Shown here: piece by piece, positions 36,301 to 44,613 of the stretch
Layout: each line of letters opens with the position of its first letter
How positions within the stretch are numbered: position 1 is the stretch's first letter
IMG/VR virus record: IMGVR_UViG_3300048839_000431
Location: 1 to 47,138 of that record
DNA length: 47,138 nucleotides
Direction: 5' to 3' (one strand)
Source: a virus
Translations under genes and position numbers: made by a program
Notes under the pieces: generated by a model
Told to the model about the DNA's origin: nothing
Seen by the model: only the letters and a program-made list of their open reading frames with translations
Database searches by the model: none

Positions 36301-36986
36301 GCCACGACAGTGTCGCGGGTGATGGTCTTGTCGGATCCGCGCGCGAACGACCGATTGGCAGCGGTGCCTGGGAAATCGTAGCGCAGTGCGTCGCTGATGT
36401 CGCACGTGCAGACCTTGGCGACATAGTCGACGTACTCGGCGCCCACTGCGTAGCTGTAGGTGCGTTCCTCGTACTGCACGCGGGTGAGGCGCACGTACTG
36501 CTCGGTCTGGTCCTCGTAGCCCTCGCGTTTGCGCAGCAGCAGCGTGCGCCCGACGGGAGGCGGCTCGACATTGGTGCGGCACATCAGTTGGATCGCACGC
36601 TGCCCCGTGATGTGGTTCTCGTAGAGGAACCACGGGCCTTCGGGGCCGGCGTTCAGGTATGCCTCGACGCGGTTGGCCGCGTCGGATCGCTGATCGAAGA
36701 CATCGCCCGTGGAGAAGATCGTCACGCTCACGTTCTGGTCAGTCGGCCCGGATGCCACGATCACGTTCGCCCCGAAAAGCCCGTCGACGTTGGCGGTCTG
36801 CACGTGGGCGAACACCTTGCGCAGATTGACGCGCCCGCCAGCGCGGTCGAGTTCGCTGATGTCCGGGAAGATCGCGTTTTGCACCGCGTCCGCGATGATG
36901 GTGGGGGTAGGTGCGCCGCCGCCACTGGGGACGTCGGACATCACCTGGCTTGCCACCAGCTTGATATCGCCTGCGAGGATCGTCAT
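33321..36986 (-). CDS. Large tail structural protein with repeated beta modules
   Basis: The product is 1221 aa from ATG 36986, overlapping the preceding stop (ATGA); the longer upstream frame is the shadow of the 133-aa gene. The N-terminal ~230 residues (GPEGPWFLYENHITGQRAIQ, VGAEYVDYVAKVCTCDISDA) are followed by repeated units of the type PGSVRVTF...NGTVNYLTGS, PGSVSITW...GNVVHMTG and PGSVKFTW...GVVNYTSG. It is larger than typical lambda tip proteins. Probably forms the tail tip or a tail spike. Confidence 0.65.
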   Translation of the reverse strand: MTILAGDIKLVASQVMSDVPSGGGAPTPTIIADAVQNAIFPDISELDRAGGRVNLRKVFAHVQTANVDGLFGANVIVASGPTDQNVSVTIFSTGDVFDQRSDAANRVEAYLNAGPEGPWFLYENHITGQRAIQLMCRTNVEPPPVGRTLLLRKREGYEDQTEQYVRLTRVQYEERTYSYAVGAEYVDYVAKVCTCDISDALRYDFPGTAANRSFARGSDKTITRDTVVADAATYYGVTPLDVAITTGDAVAMVESVYSQLVPSAQTETSILDQRHSTAYLHTLATSPREVVVGGAPFSQRVRVGQENRGYNYVTIVSPLPAPGSVRVTFRALGNNYSLSDDGLGNLTGSGSGTVNYLTGSISVTLEALPDDRSAVMFYWGPKTAYTDRSGATGYRMPEFVFDLAHTGVTPGSVSITWTSGGVGKTATANSQGVLSGDATGNVVHMTGLVHLRPTAMIDPGGQFQIDYTWATVVEEAKTGLTPDGTGTVAFTTVSEPTPGTLEVQWMVARETSESSGVTSSRGNATKASGSATSVAMVDTTKTYPTWTSDVSAAYSAPVEEVTVQNLHPGAPTYQYFADGAYVVTTRSPVVSTSSFSSSDSSMYSETSSQSSKASVTVAKLVTDDGAGAFFGALGTANYVGKSYTLKVQGDWTETAFSSNFEDAGTFESLNATSEPTATVGGGTPPTTTEGGGGSTSAKGGSFGSEAQKEVFGTNSLVVRYKTGSPTPTAHSENYTPPGVTIDLCPYTTDIIVPGSVKFTWMGTVYEDYEGILYRGRTVGDPGIVSGVVNYTSGVAGMSDYVVSGSPTSLTVQSLWTRKAREHIANVTFSTSLAPIKPTGLTVSVLDVEGVQLLSTANLAGEVTGPHTHGKIDYESGLVEMQFGDYVLDSGLTAEEKAQWWYDADNVRTGDGKIWRPWPVDPETLRYSAVAYFYLPLDASILGLDPVRLPQDGRVPIFRPGGFAVVGHTDTVAPATVTNAQVVSCGRVRLSRVRVIGNDGLVINTGYTTDLDAGTVTFVDVSGYSQPVTVEHRIEDMAMVAEVQINGRLSFTRQISHDYPVPGSMVSSAMVVGDMETYVPTMFDQTTWTSVWSDAQIGGAATGTFNAISYPIDLTNTGTVTERWLIQFTNTTTFQVIGEHVGVIATGNTSTDCEPTNPATGTPYFSIPALGWGGGWSIGNCLRFNTVGTIAPVWVARTIQQGPETVDQDEFTLLIRGDVDHP

Positions 36987-37384
36987 GGGGTCACATCCAG
37001 GAATCGGAAGGTGGCCAGGTAGTAGTCGCCTGGGTCGGTGTCGTCGTAGTGCACGATCGGGGTGGAGCTGATGGCGCGCTCGCTGTGCCGCCAGATGACG
37101 GTGCGCGTCACGCCGCGCAGCACCAGGGTCAACTCCTGGCCGGGCGTCGACGCCCAGGCCTGCGCCTGCTCTAGCACCGAGCGGGCGCACCAGGCGCAGT
37201 CGTCGCGCTCGGGCTGCAGGGTGATCGGCCGCCCGCCCAGCCTGGCAGCCGAGCTCACCACCAGCGCCCCGGTGATGGTTCGCCGCTCGGTCTGCTCGAC
37301 GGGGAGCCAGTCGAACTCGTCAGCCCACAGCAGGTCCGCCGGCAGGTTGATGGTTGTCGCGCCGACGGTCAGGGTAATGGCCAT
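36983..37384 (-). CDS. Small minor tail protein
   Basis: The product is 133 aa: MAITLTVGATTINLPADLLW, then QTERRTITGALVVSSAARLG and TLQPERDDCAWCARSV. It ends with GDYYLATFRFLDVTP. It follows the tape measure gene by 4 nt and is translationally coupled to the large tail protein. Its position corresponds to distal-tail or minor-tail proteins. Confidence 0.6.
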   Translation of the reverse strand: MAITLTVGATTINLPADLLWADEFDWLPVEQTERRTITGALVVSSAARLGGRPITLQPERDDCAWCARSVLEQAQAWASTPGQELTLVLRGVTRTVIWRHSERAISSTPIVHYDDTDPGDYYLATFRFLDVTP

Positions 37385-37388
37385 GTGC

Positions 37389-40300
37389 TCATGCTCCGGC
37401 GCGCGCAGCCGCGGCGCCTATCTGTGCCAGCAGCGACTCCAGGGCGGAAGCATCAGTGTCGCTGGCCACGGTCACGCGGGTGGTCTGGCCGTTCAGGTTG
37501 ATGTTGATGGTGCGCGCGCTGCCGCTGCTCGAGCTGGCCACGGGGGTAGCCGCAGCCGACCCCGCCGCCGAGGTCCCCGTGGTACCGCCGCCCCCGCCTC
37601 GTACGGTGCCGCTGGACGTGCCATTGCCACCGCCCAGGCCACCAGCGCCGGCGCCGGTGCCGGGGTTCACGCTGGGCGACTGCAGGGAGTCGACGATCTG
37701 CTGCAGGGTGTTGACCCACTGCTGGGCGTCCGGCACCGCGGCGAACGACGAGAACTGCGATGAGCCGGTGAGGTAGGCCGACTCCTTCGCCGCGGAGAGC
37801 GCGGCCAGCGCAGCGGCCAGGTCGCCCGGGGTCAGAGTTCCCGCCTGGTACTTCTCGCGCAGCACGAATGGCAGCGAGTTGTCGACGCCCGTCGTGTTGC
37901 CGGCCAGCGCGTCGATCTGCGCCTGGGTGCGACCATAGGGGTCGCCCGCGACCTTGTCGCCGCCTTTTGGGTCGAGCTTGTACTTGCCAGAGTCACCGCT
38001 GAAGCTGCCGGCGGCGGCGTTGCGCTGCTCGGTCAGGGCCTGGGTGACGGCGCGGGTCGACTGCTCGGCCTTGCTCATCGAGCGGACGTATTCTTCTCCC
38101 AGACCCTTGACGCGAGCCTGAGTCTCGATGATCTGGCGCTGCAGCCTCAGCTCGGACGATTCGACGCCGCCGTTGGCCTCGACCGCCGCAGCGTGGTAGC
38201 GCTGGAAGGCGGCGATCTTTTGCTGAATGGTCGCGTCGTTGTTGTCGCGAATGACCTCCCAGGCGCGCCGGAACGTGTCGGCGGTCAGCGTGAGCTCCTC
38301 ACGGCTCTTGAGGCCCAGCGTCTTGAACGCTTCGGCGAGGGAGCTTATGCCGGGCTTGAGTTCGTCGGCCTTGGCCCGGATCTTGGCGAGGGCCGCGGCC
38401 CCTTCTGCGCCAAGCTCGGGGAAGCGCTTCGTCAGTTCGATCACTCGCTGCTCGACCTGCTTGAGCGCCGCCTCTGTCTTGCCGGCCTCGATTTCCTTCG
38501 ACAGGCTCTTGGCCAGCAACTCGCCAGCTCGCGTGCCGGTGATGCCCAGGTCGTCGAGCGTCTTGGACAAAGCGTCGGTATCGTTCATCGCGCCGGTCAT
38601 GGCGGCACTGAAACCGGTGCGCAATTCCTCCACGCTGGTGCCGGCGCGGCGCAACGATTCGTCAGCGATCGCCGCGATCGCGCCGCCGAGTTTCTCGGCC
38701 TCATTGGCCGAGCCCGAGAATGCCGCGCGCGCCTGGGTCTCGAATGCACGCAGATCACGCCCGTTGAGCGCCAGGGCCCAGGCGCGCTGCACGTCCTCGG
38801 CCGACGCCTCACCGATGACCCGCAGCTTGTCGAGCGCGGCCCCGGCGTCGGCGATGCCCTGCAGCGAACCAAGGTCGAGCGACTTGGCGAGCTCCGCCAG
38901 CGCCTGCGCCGTCGCCTTGCCCTTCTGGCGCATTTCCTGGAAGTCGGCCACGAGTGCCTTTGACCGCTCGGACAGCCCCAAGGCGGCATCGCGCGCGCGC
39001 TCGGTCTGCTGGTCGAGTTCGGCCTGCGCAGCCTTTGCGGCTTTGGCGGCTTCTGCCCGCGCCTTCTCCCGCGACGCCACATCGGTCGTGGCATCTCGAT
39101 AGCCTTGCAGCTTGGCGATGCCCTCGCCAATCCACGTGCCGGCGGCCTTGAATGCGTCGACAGCGAGCCCGCCGAACGCAGCCACGGCCACGCCGACAGC
39201 CCCGAAGACCCCGGCCAGCCGTCCGACTGTCCCGAGGATGCCGGCGACGCCCGTGGCGGTGGAGGCAGTGGCCGCCGCTGTGGCAGTAGCCGACGCGCGC
39301 GCCGCCACGGCGTTGGCGGCCTGCGCGGTGGAATTGGCCGCAATGGTCGCGGTGTTGGCCGCCTTGGCCGCCGTGTTGGCCGTAGTCGCTGCGGTGCCGG
39401 CGGCAGTAGCGACGGTGGCCGCGCCGGTTGCGCTGGCGTGGCTGAGCAGCGTCGATGCGATGTCCAGCGCCCTGAACCCAAGCCAGGCCTGGCCAGCCGC
39501 CACCAGCGCGGTACCCAAGCCCTGCAGGTTGTCCGCCACCAGCGTGATGGCCTTGGCCGCGGTCGCCGTCACGCCGTAGGCTTGATCGGTCTGGCCGATG
39601 TACTCCTGCCACGACGTTTGCAGCGCTGACAGCGCGCGGCCCACCGTAGGCGGCAGCTTCGAGAACTCGGACTCGATGATGTTGGCCTGGCCCTGCAGGG
39701 CGCCAATCACCACCTGGCTGGTCAGGGCGCCGGCCTGCGCCATCTTGCGCAGCTCACCCGTGGTCACGCCCAGCCCGTCGGCCAGTGCCTGAGCCAGGCG
39801 TGGCGACTGCTCCATCACGGAGTTGAATTCCTCGCCACGCAGCGCGCCGCCCTGCAGGCCCTGAATGAGCTGCGTCACGGCCGCGTCGGACGCCTGCGCG
39901 CTGGCACCGCTGACCTGGATGGCCTTGTTTATGGTTTCGGTCAGGGCCAGCGCTTCCTGATTGCCCAAGCCGATTTGCTTGCCGGCCTGCGCCAGGCGCG
40001 TGAAGAGGGTGCCCGTCTGCTCAGCAGCCACACCGGTGCGGCGCGCGACGTCATAGACGCCCTCAAAGGCCGACGCGAACTCCGCGCCCTCTCCGGTCAC
40101 CAATCGAATGCGCGCGCCCAGGCCGTTGTAGGCGTCGGCGGTCTTGGCCACATCGAAGGCCATCTGCGTGAACGCATTGCCGCCGATGGCCGCCAGCGAC
40201 AGGGTTTGCAGCCGCTGCAGTTGCTGCGAGATCGACTGCACGCCATCACCGATCTGGCGGTGCGATCGCGACTGCACCGCCGCGGAAGCGGCCGACGCGG

Positions 40301-40829
40301 CGGCCTGGTCCTGGTACGAGCCGGTGATGCTGCGCCCGAGCTGCACGAGCTCGCGCTCGCGCTGGGTCAGCAGCACCTTCTTTCCAGCCAGCCCCTCGGT
40401 CTCGACACCTGCGGCGATCATCGCGCGGCGATGCATCTCGAGCGATGTCGCGTTGGCGGAGTGCTCGGTCTTGGCTGCGCGAGCCGCGTCGATGAGTTTG
40501 GCCAGTTGCCCGATCTGTGCGCGCGTGGGCTCGACCGACGCGGCCATCTCGCGCTTGTGCGCCGCGATGGCGCCTTGCGCCTGCTGCAGGGCGGCGGCCG
40601 ACGCTGCGGTCGCATCCTTCAGGCGGACGAACTCCGCGATGGATGTCTTTTGCTCGCCCAGCGTGCGCAACTCACCAGCGACGCCGCGGGCGCGCTCGGC
40701 CAGCGCGGGGTCGATGGACGCATCGAGCCGTTCGAGATCGGCCGCCAGCGCCTGGACGGACTGCCCGCCCGTGGCGTTGGCCTCGATGTCGTATCGGATC
40801 TTGGGGTCGGTCACCGCCGGTGCTCCCAC
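37389..40829 (-). CDS. Tape measure protein
   Basis: The product is 1146 aa, the longest helical protein here. The N-terminal part is a coiled coil (QALAADLERLDASIDPALAE). A tape-measure-type domain ATRTGVAAEQTGTLFTRLAQ-like (about residues 190-400) is followed by an Ala/Thr/Val-rich hydrophobic stretch (TVGRLAGVFGAVGVAVAAFG). More coiled coil (REKARAEAAKAAKAAQAELD) and a Gly-rich region follow. It sets tail length: at about 0.15 nm per residue it suggests a ~170-nm tail. It follows the tail tube gene but no G/GT chaperone genes are seen between. Confidence 0.88.
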   Translation of the reverse strand: MGAPAVTDPKIRYDIEANATGGQSVQALAADLERLDASIDPALAERARGVAGELRTLGEQKTSIAEFVRLKDATAASAAALQQAQGAIAAHKREMAASVEPTRAQIGQLAKLIDAARAAKTEHSANATSLEMHRRAMIAAGVETEGLAGKKVLLTQRERELVQLGRSITGSYQDQAAASAASAAVQSRSHRQIGDGVQSISQQLQRLQTLSLAAIGGNAFTQMAFDVAKTADAYNGLGARIRLVTGEGAEFASAFEGVYDVARRTGVAAEQTGTLFTRLAQAGKQIGLGNQEALALTETINKAIQVSGASAQASDAAVTQLIQGLQGGALRGEEFNSVMEQSPRLAQALADGLGVTTGELRKMAQAGALTSQVVIGALQGQANIIESEFSKLPPTVGRALSALQTSWQEYIGQTDQAYGVTATAAKAITLVADNLQGLGTALVAAGQAWLGFRALDIASTLLSHASATGAATVATAAGTAATTANTAAKAANTATIAANSTAQAANAVAARASATATAAATASTATGVAGILGTVGRLAGVFGAVGVAVAAFGGLAVDAFKAAGTWIGEGIAKLQGYRDATTDVASREKARAEAAKAAKAAQAELDQQTERARDAALGLSERSKALVADFQEMRQKGKATAQALAELAKSLDLGSLQGIADAGAALDKLRVIGEASAEDVQRAWALALNGRDLRAFETQARAAFSGSANEAEKLGGAIAAIADESLRRAGTSVEELRTGFSAAMTGAMNDTDALSKTLDDLGITGTRAGELLAKSLSKEIEAGKTEAALKQVEQRVIELTKRFPELGAEGAAALAKIRAKADELKPGISSLAEAFKTLGLKSREELTLTADTFRRAWEVIRDNNDATIQQKIAAFQRYHAAAVEANGGVESSELRLQRQIIETQARVKGLGEEYVRSMSKAEQSTRAVTQALTEQRNAAAGSFSGDSGKYKLDPKGGDKVAGDPYGRTQAQIDALAGNTTGVDNSLPFVLREKYQAGTLTPGDLAAALAALSAAKESAYLTGSSQFSSFAAVPDAQQWVNTLQQIVDSLQSPSVNPGTGAGAGGLGGGNGTSSGTVRGGGGGTTGTSAAGSAAATPVASSSSGSARTININLNGQTTRVTVASDTDASALESLLAQIGAAAARAGA

Positions 40830-40849
40830 GCTGGGGTTAGGATCGCGCC

Positions 40850-41074
40850 ATGCGCGCGACGAATTCGGGCCGCTGCAGCATGCTGCAAGCGGCGGTGGTT
40901 CTGGCGATCGGCGCAGCCGTCGCCTTCTTTGGACGCTGGCCAGCCTGGGCCCCTGTGGGCATGGCCGTCGGCTGCGTTGCCATGTGCGCCGCAGCAGCTG
41001 CGATCAGCCTGCGGCACATGCTGTGCGGGCGGGCCCGGCGCGAGCCGGGCCGGGGCATCAGCGCTGGCGGATGA
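40850..41074 (+). CDS. Possible small membrane protein opposed to the tail genes
   Basis: The product is 74 aa from ATG 40850 with an AGGAT 6 nt upstream. Two hydrophobic segments, MLQAAVVLAIGAAVAFFGRW and MAVGCVAMCAAAAAISL, and a basic C-terminus. It runs opposite to the tail operon in the gap where tail-assembly chaperones are usually found. The two alternative minus-strand frames there are Arg/Ala-rich without protein-like pattern. Could be a moron or a chance frame. Confidence 0.4.
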   Translation: MRATNSGRCSMLQAAVVLAIGAAVAFFGRWPAWAPVGMAVGCVAMCAAAAAISLRHMLCGRARREPGRGISAGG

Positions 41075-41813
41075 CGAATGGCTCGCTCTTGGACGGCGGC
41101 GTCTTGAGCTTGCCGGTGAGCTCGATCGAGTTCCAGTCGTCCTTCATGAAGTCGAACTCCCCCGACGGCGTCAACACGACCTCATAGAACTCGGCCAGGT
41201 ACAGCGAGTCATCGACCTTGTTCAGACCATCGAGCTTCATGTAGACGCGAAGCTGCGGCTGCACGTTGCCGCGGATGGCCGCGCCGGTGAACGTGTTACT
41301 GACATAGTCGATCTTGCAGGACTGCGCGTCGGAGATGGCGCCGCCAGTGATGGCACGGACCATGCCGGTACGGCGGTTGATCTCGTAGTCGGTGCCCTCG
41401 ACGTAGGTCGGGGTGCCGCTGGTGTGCGTGAGCGTCACCGTCGCCTGCAGGTCCTCGGCGGCGAGCTGGACCCAGCCGTCCAGGCGCATGACCACGACCT
41501 CGTCGACGACGGTCGCACCGGTCTGGGTGTAGGTGGCATCTTCACCCATGACGCAGTAGCGCAGGTTGTCGCGGTTGACGGTTTCGAGCGTGACGCTCAG
41601 TTCACCGGGCTCCTGCAGCGCCACGGTCTCGAGGATCTGGCCGTAGGTGTCGCGCCGGCGCGACTTCTGCTCCTTGATCGTCGAGTTTGGCTTGATCGAG
41701 AACTTGGTGCAGTTGCCCACGTTCTTCATTAGACCCAGGTCGCCATTGCTGGCGATGGGGGCCATCAGCACGTCGAACGCGCCGATGAAACCCTGTGCAT
41801 TGGACAGAGACAT
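41058..41813 (-). CDS. Major tail (tube) protein
   Basis: The product is 251 aa: SNAQGFIGAFDVLMAPIASN, FSIKPNSTIKEQKSRRRDTY, then VTLETVNRDNLRYCVMGEDA and GTDYEINRRTGMVRAITGGA. The segment LYLAEFYEVVLTPSGEFDFM near the end is typical of phage major tail proteins. It polymerises into the tail tube. It comes after the tail terminator-like gene, as in siphophages. Confidence 0.8.
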   Translation of the reverse strand: MSLSNAQGFIGAFDVLMAPIASNGDLGLMKNVGNCTKFSIKPNSTIKEQKSRRRDTYGQILETVALQEPGELSVTLETVNRDNLRYCVMGEDATYTQTGATVVDEVVVMRLDGWVQLAAEDLQATVTLTHTSGTPTYVEGTDYEINRRTGMVRAITGGAISDAQSCKIDYVSNTFTGAAIRGNVQPQLRVYMKLDGLNKVDDSLYLAEFYEVVLTPSGEFDFMKDDWNSIELTGKLKTPPSKSEPFVIRQR

Positions 41814-41843
41814 GATGGTTCCTTGAAAAAGGGAAGGAAGGGG

Positions 41844-42278
41844 TCAGGGCACGGCCGGGTAGACCTGGCGATAGTCGATCTCATAGGCGCTGAGCAGCAG
41901 CGCGCCGCTGGCACCGGAGTCGCGCAGTTCGGGCTCGACCTCGGTTTCGCGCACGGTGTGCGCCTCCTCGGCGAGGTCTTTGCTGCACAGCGCCTGGATG
42001 GCCATACGGGCGGCGAAGTGCAGCTCGTCGACCTCCGCGTGCGCGTCTGTCGTCGACACCAGCGCGCCGAGCACGAAGCGACAGCGCCGCTTCTCTCGCT
42101 GCTGCGGCTGCTCGAGAAGGCGGTCGCCACGATCGAGCAAGAACAGCGTGCGACTCGACTGCGGCCTGGCCAGCGGCAGCGGCGGATTGAAGACCGCCGC
42201 CGCGCTGTTGGCCGTGGCCACAGACGAGACCACGCCAAACAGCGCCTGCCCGATGGTGTAGCGGGTGCTTTGGGTCAT
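41844..42278 (-). CDS. Tail terminator-like protein
   Basis: The product is 144 aa: MTQSTRYTIGQALFGVVSSV, RTLFLLDRGDRLLEQPQQRE, KRRCRFVLGALVSTTDAHAE, and a C-terminal LLLSAYEIDYRQVYP. The position before the tail tube gene and the 'R.FvLGa......a..e.d.lh' pattern fit the gpU/terminator group. It overlaps the head-closure-like gene by 4 nt. Confidence 0.6.
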   Translation of the reverse strand: MTQSTRYTIGQALFGVVSSVATANSAAAVFNPPLPLARPQSSRTLFLLDRGDRLLEQPQQREKRRCRFVLGALVSTTDAHAEVDELHFAARMAIQALCSKDLAEEAHTVRETEVEPELRDSGASGALLLSAYEIDYRQVYPAVP

Positions 42279-42568
42279 GCTGAGATCACCAAGACAGCTT
42301 CGGCCTCGCTACCCTCGACGCGCAGTTCCACCCGCTCGACGAGCCAGGACGAGACCCCATCGGTGATGGTGTCGCCGGCCTGGACATCGTGCGCCGCGGC
42401 GAACCGCAGGCGACGCATGGTCACGGTGGCGTGCGAGTCGAAGACATGCTCATCGACGACGCCGAGGATGCCCGGGAACACGAGATCGGCCGCAGCGGCG
42501 CGAGCCCTCGTGAACTCCCGCGCGAACTCGTCGACATCGAAGAACGTGGCGAGGTCGGCATCGATCAC
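42275..42568 (-). CDS. Head-tail joining (head closure)-like protein
   Basis: The product is 97 aa from GTG 42568, overlapping the upstream stop. It is beta-rich: IDADLATFFDVDEFAREFTR, GVVDEHVFDSHATVTMRRLR, then GDTITDGVSSWLVERVELRV. The 'aGD.i.....wlV.......G' layout is that of lambda FII-like connectors. It sits between capsid and tail genes as expected. Confidence 0.65.
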   Translation of the reverse strand: MIDADLATFFDVDEFAREFTRARAAAADLVFPGILGVVDEHVFDSHATVTMRRLRFAAAHDVQAGDTITDGVSSWLVERVELRVEGSEAEAVLVISA

Positions 42569-42795
42569 TGCGCCACCTCGCCGGCCGCGGCGGACTCCGC
42601 GGTAGCGGACGGTTCGTCGGCGTCGACGCGGATGGCCGCGCCCAGGTCGATCAGGCGCTGCGCATCTGCCTGTTCCACGCTGGCCTGGCTGCCTGCGTGG
42701 TAAGTCTGCGGCGCATCTGCACTGCCCAGCACCACGGAGCAGCGCATCTGCACGCACACCAGGCCGGGCGCGGCGGGTCTTGCGGTCTTGGCCAT
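42565..42795 (-). CDS. Small head-region protein
   Basis: The product is 76 aa: GLVCVQMRCSVVLGSADAPQ, a beta hairpin, then VEQADAQRLIDLGAAIRVD and an Ala/Glu tail. Similar short genes commonly follow the major capsid gene. The function is not known; it may contribute to head completion. Confidence 0.5.
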   Translation of the reverse strand: MAKTARPAAPGLVCVQMRCSVVLGSADAPQTYHAGSQASVEQADAQRLIDLGAAIRVDADEPSATAESAAAGEVAQ

Positions 42796-42808
42796 GTCCA
42801 GGCTCCGG

Positions 42809-43834
42809 TCAGAGGACGGTGGCGCGGAACGTGGCGTTCACGCGTTCGGGGACCAACAGCGGCGCGGACTGCATGAGCAGGTAGCGCAACGACGGATCCT
42901 GCTCGACCCAGCTCTTGGTGAAATACTCCACCGCTTGCAGGCTGTCGACATCGAGGATGGCGCCGAAGTGGCGGGTGCCCTCGACGTAGGCCGGGCCAGC
43001 CGCACCGATGACGGTGCCCGCCGGCAGGATGGAGCCCTCGATGTCGGTCAACGGGTCGACCACCCAACCGCTGTACGTGTAGATCGCGAACTGGTCGACC
43101 ATGCCCTGGAACACGAGGCCCTCGCGCTGGTGCGCGTCGGTCTGCATGGTGCTGTTGCCGCGCCAGCGGGCCAGGCGGTCTTTCACGTCCGAATCGGCGC
43201 GGAAGATCTTCCACACGTCGACCGTCATCGCGACCTCTGTCATGGCCACACCGGTCTTCTGGACCATCGTGTCCGACCAGTCCTGGAGGTCATCGAGTGG
43301 CTTGATGCCGGCCTGGCCCCAGCGGTTGCCACCGACCTTGACGACGGTGAGACCCGCGTCGCGGCCGAAGTCGACCGCGACGGTGGGGTAGTCCTCGCCG
43401 GTGATGGTGACAGCGCCTGAGTGCATGGCTTGGGCGGCCATCCACTCGATGCGGCGCTCGAGCATGTCGAGCTGGTCTTGCAGGTCCTGGGCCACCAGCA
43501 GCTGCAGGCGCTCTTCGGGGCTGTATTGGCCACCGCCGACGCGCTCACCCATGGCGCGCTTGATGGAGCGGCCCGGGTGAAAAACGCGCTTGTCCTTGAT
43601 GTACGCGGGCTTGAACGTCTTGGCGGCGAAGCCGCGGCTGCGCACCACCTTGCCGCCCACGAGGGGCGACACGAAGGGGCTCATGCGGCGAGGCTTGGAG
43701 TCGACATCGAAGTGGATTTCCTCGGTGTCGCAGGTCTGGACGTTCGTGAAGTAGCGACCGGCCAGGCCATTGGCCGGCATGCGCAGGTCTTCGACGATGG
43801 CGGCCAGGGTATCGGTGCTGAACAGGTCGGCCAT
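42809..43834 (-). CDS. Major capsid protein, lambda gpE family
   Basis: The product is 341 aa. Family patterns: LADLFSTDTLAAIVEDLRMP-type opening, DTEEIHFDVDSKPRRMSPFV, RGFAAKTFKPAYIKDKRVFH, and the later segment AGTVIGAAGPAYVEGTRHFG. It ends with APLLVPERVNATFRATVL. The lambda gpE-type capsid shell has this size. It lies after the decoration protein gene, as in lambda (C-Nu3-D-E). Confidence 0.9.
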   Translation of the reverse strand: MADLFSTDTLAAIVEDLRMPANGLAGRYFTNVQTCDTEEIHFDVDSKPRRMSPFVSPLVGGKVVRSRGFAAKTFKPAYIKDKRVFHPGRSIKRAMGERVGGGQYSPEERLQLLVAQDLQDQLDMLERRIEWMAAQAMHSGAVTITGEDYPTVAVDFGRDAGLTVVKVGGNRWGQAGIKPLDDLQDWSDTMVQKTGVAMTEVAMTVDVWKIFRADSDVKDRLARWRGNSTMQTDAHQREGLVFQGMVDQFAIYTYSGWVVDPLTDIEGSILPAGTVIGAAGPAYVEGTRHFGAILDVDSLQAVEYFTKSWVEQDPSLRYLLMQSAPLLVPERVNATFRATVL

Positions 43835-43836
43835 GA

Positions 43837-44217
43837 TCAGGCGCCCCCTTGGGTCAGGTGAATGAAGATGCCGGCGTCCTTGAGCGCGGCAGCGATGCTG
43901 GTCAGGGTGTGCCCGGCGCCCAGCGTGAGTCCGGCGTCCTGGAAGTCGCCGCGCGTGTAGACCAGCGTCACCTTGTCGCCGGCGCTGGCGTCGCAGTCGT
44001 CGACGAGGATGGCCACCGGGGTCTGCGAGCCGTCAACGGCCGCCGACGCGCTCAGCGTGTACTTGCCGCTGGCGGTGATCTTGCCGAGCACGGCGCCGCG
44101 GGTCAGGTTCTGGCCGGAAACGAGGGTGATTTGCTCCGAGAAGAGCAGATGGGCGTTGCCCGCGACCAGCTGGTCGGGGGTGAAGCCATCGGAGCGGAAG
44201 GTCGCCATGAAAGCCAT
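43837..44217 (-). CDS. Head decoration protein, lambda gpD-like
   Basis: The product is 126 aa; a second ATG gives 123 aa. Segments: FTPDQLVAGNAHLLFSEQIT, LVSGQNLTRGAVLGKITASG and GDKVTLVYTRGDFQDAGLTL, matching the gpD-like stabiliser. It trimerises on the expanded head. It sits between protease/scaffold and capsid genes. Confidence 0.88.
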   Translation of the reverse strand: MAFMATFRSDGFTPDQLVAGNAHLLFSEQITLVSGQNLTRGAVLGKITASGKYTLSASAAVDGSQTPVAILVDDCDASAGDKVTLVYTRGDFQDAGLTLGAGHTLTSIAAALKDAGIFIHLTQGGA

Positions 44218-44229
44218 GGTGCGTTCTCC

Positions 44230-44613
44230 TTACTTGGTGGGGCGGATACCGTCGAGCAGCGCGACGGCGCTCTTGGCGATGGAGCGTGCATCGCGCGGCG
44301 CATCGGACGGGGCAGCGGCCGCCGGGGCAGGCGCTGGAGCGTCGGCCTGGTGGGCTGCGGCAGCGGCCTGGCGAGCGGTGCGCTCGGCGGCCAGCACCGC
44401 GGCGGCCGCTTCGGGGCCGGTGGTGCGGCCATCCATGGCCAAGCGGTCGATGAGGGCCTCGTGGCCCGGGAGCGCCTGCTGGCGCACGGCGTCGATGCGC
44501 GCGCGCTCCTGCGCGGCACCTTCGGCCAGGAAGTCGGAGCGCAGGGCCGCCATGAGCGGCGCGTGGTCGCACTCCAGAGACTCACGCGTGAGGTTGGCAT
44601 CTGCCGGTGGCAT
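44230..44613 (-). CDS. Nested scaffold protein (Nu3-like), in frame within the protease gene
   Basis: 127 aa from the internal ATG 44613, preceded by AAAGGA with an 8-nt gap. It begins MPPADANLTRESLECDHAPL and ends KSAVALLDGIRPTK. A ribosome binding site at this position and the scaffold-like composition support independent translation, as for lambda Nu3. Confidence 0.65.
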   Translation of the reverse strand: MPPADANLTRESLECDHAPLMAALRSDFLAEGAAQERARIDAVRQQALPGHEALIDRLAMDGRTTGPEAAAAVLAAERTARQAAAAAHQADAPAPAPAAAAPSDAPRDARSIAKSAVALLDGIRPTK

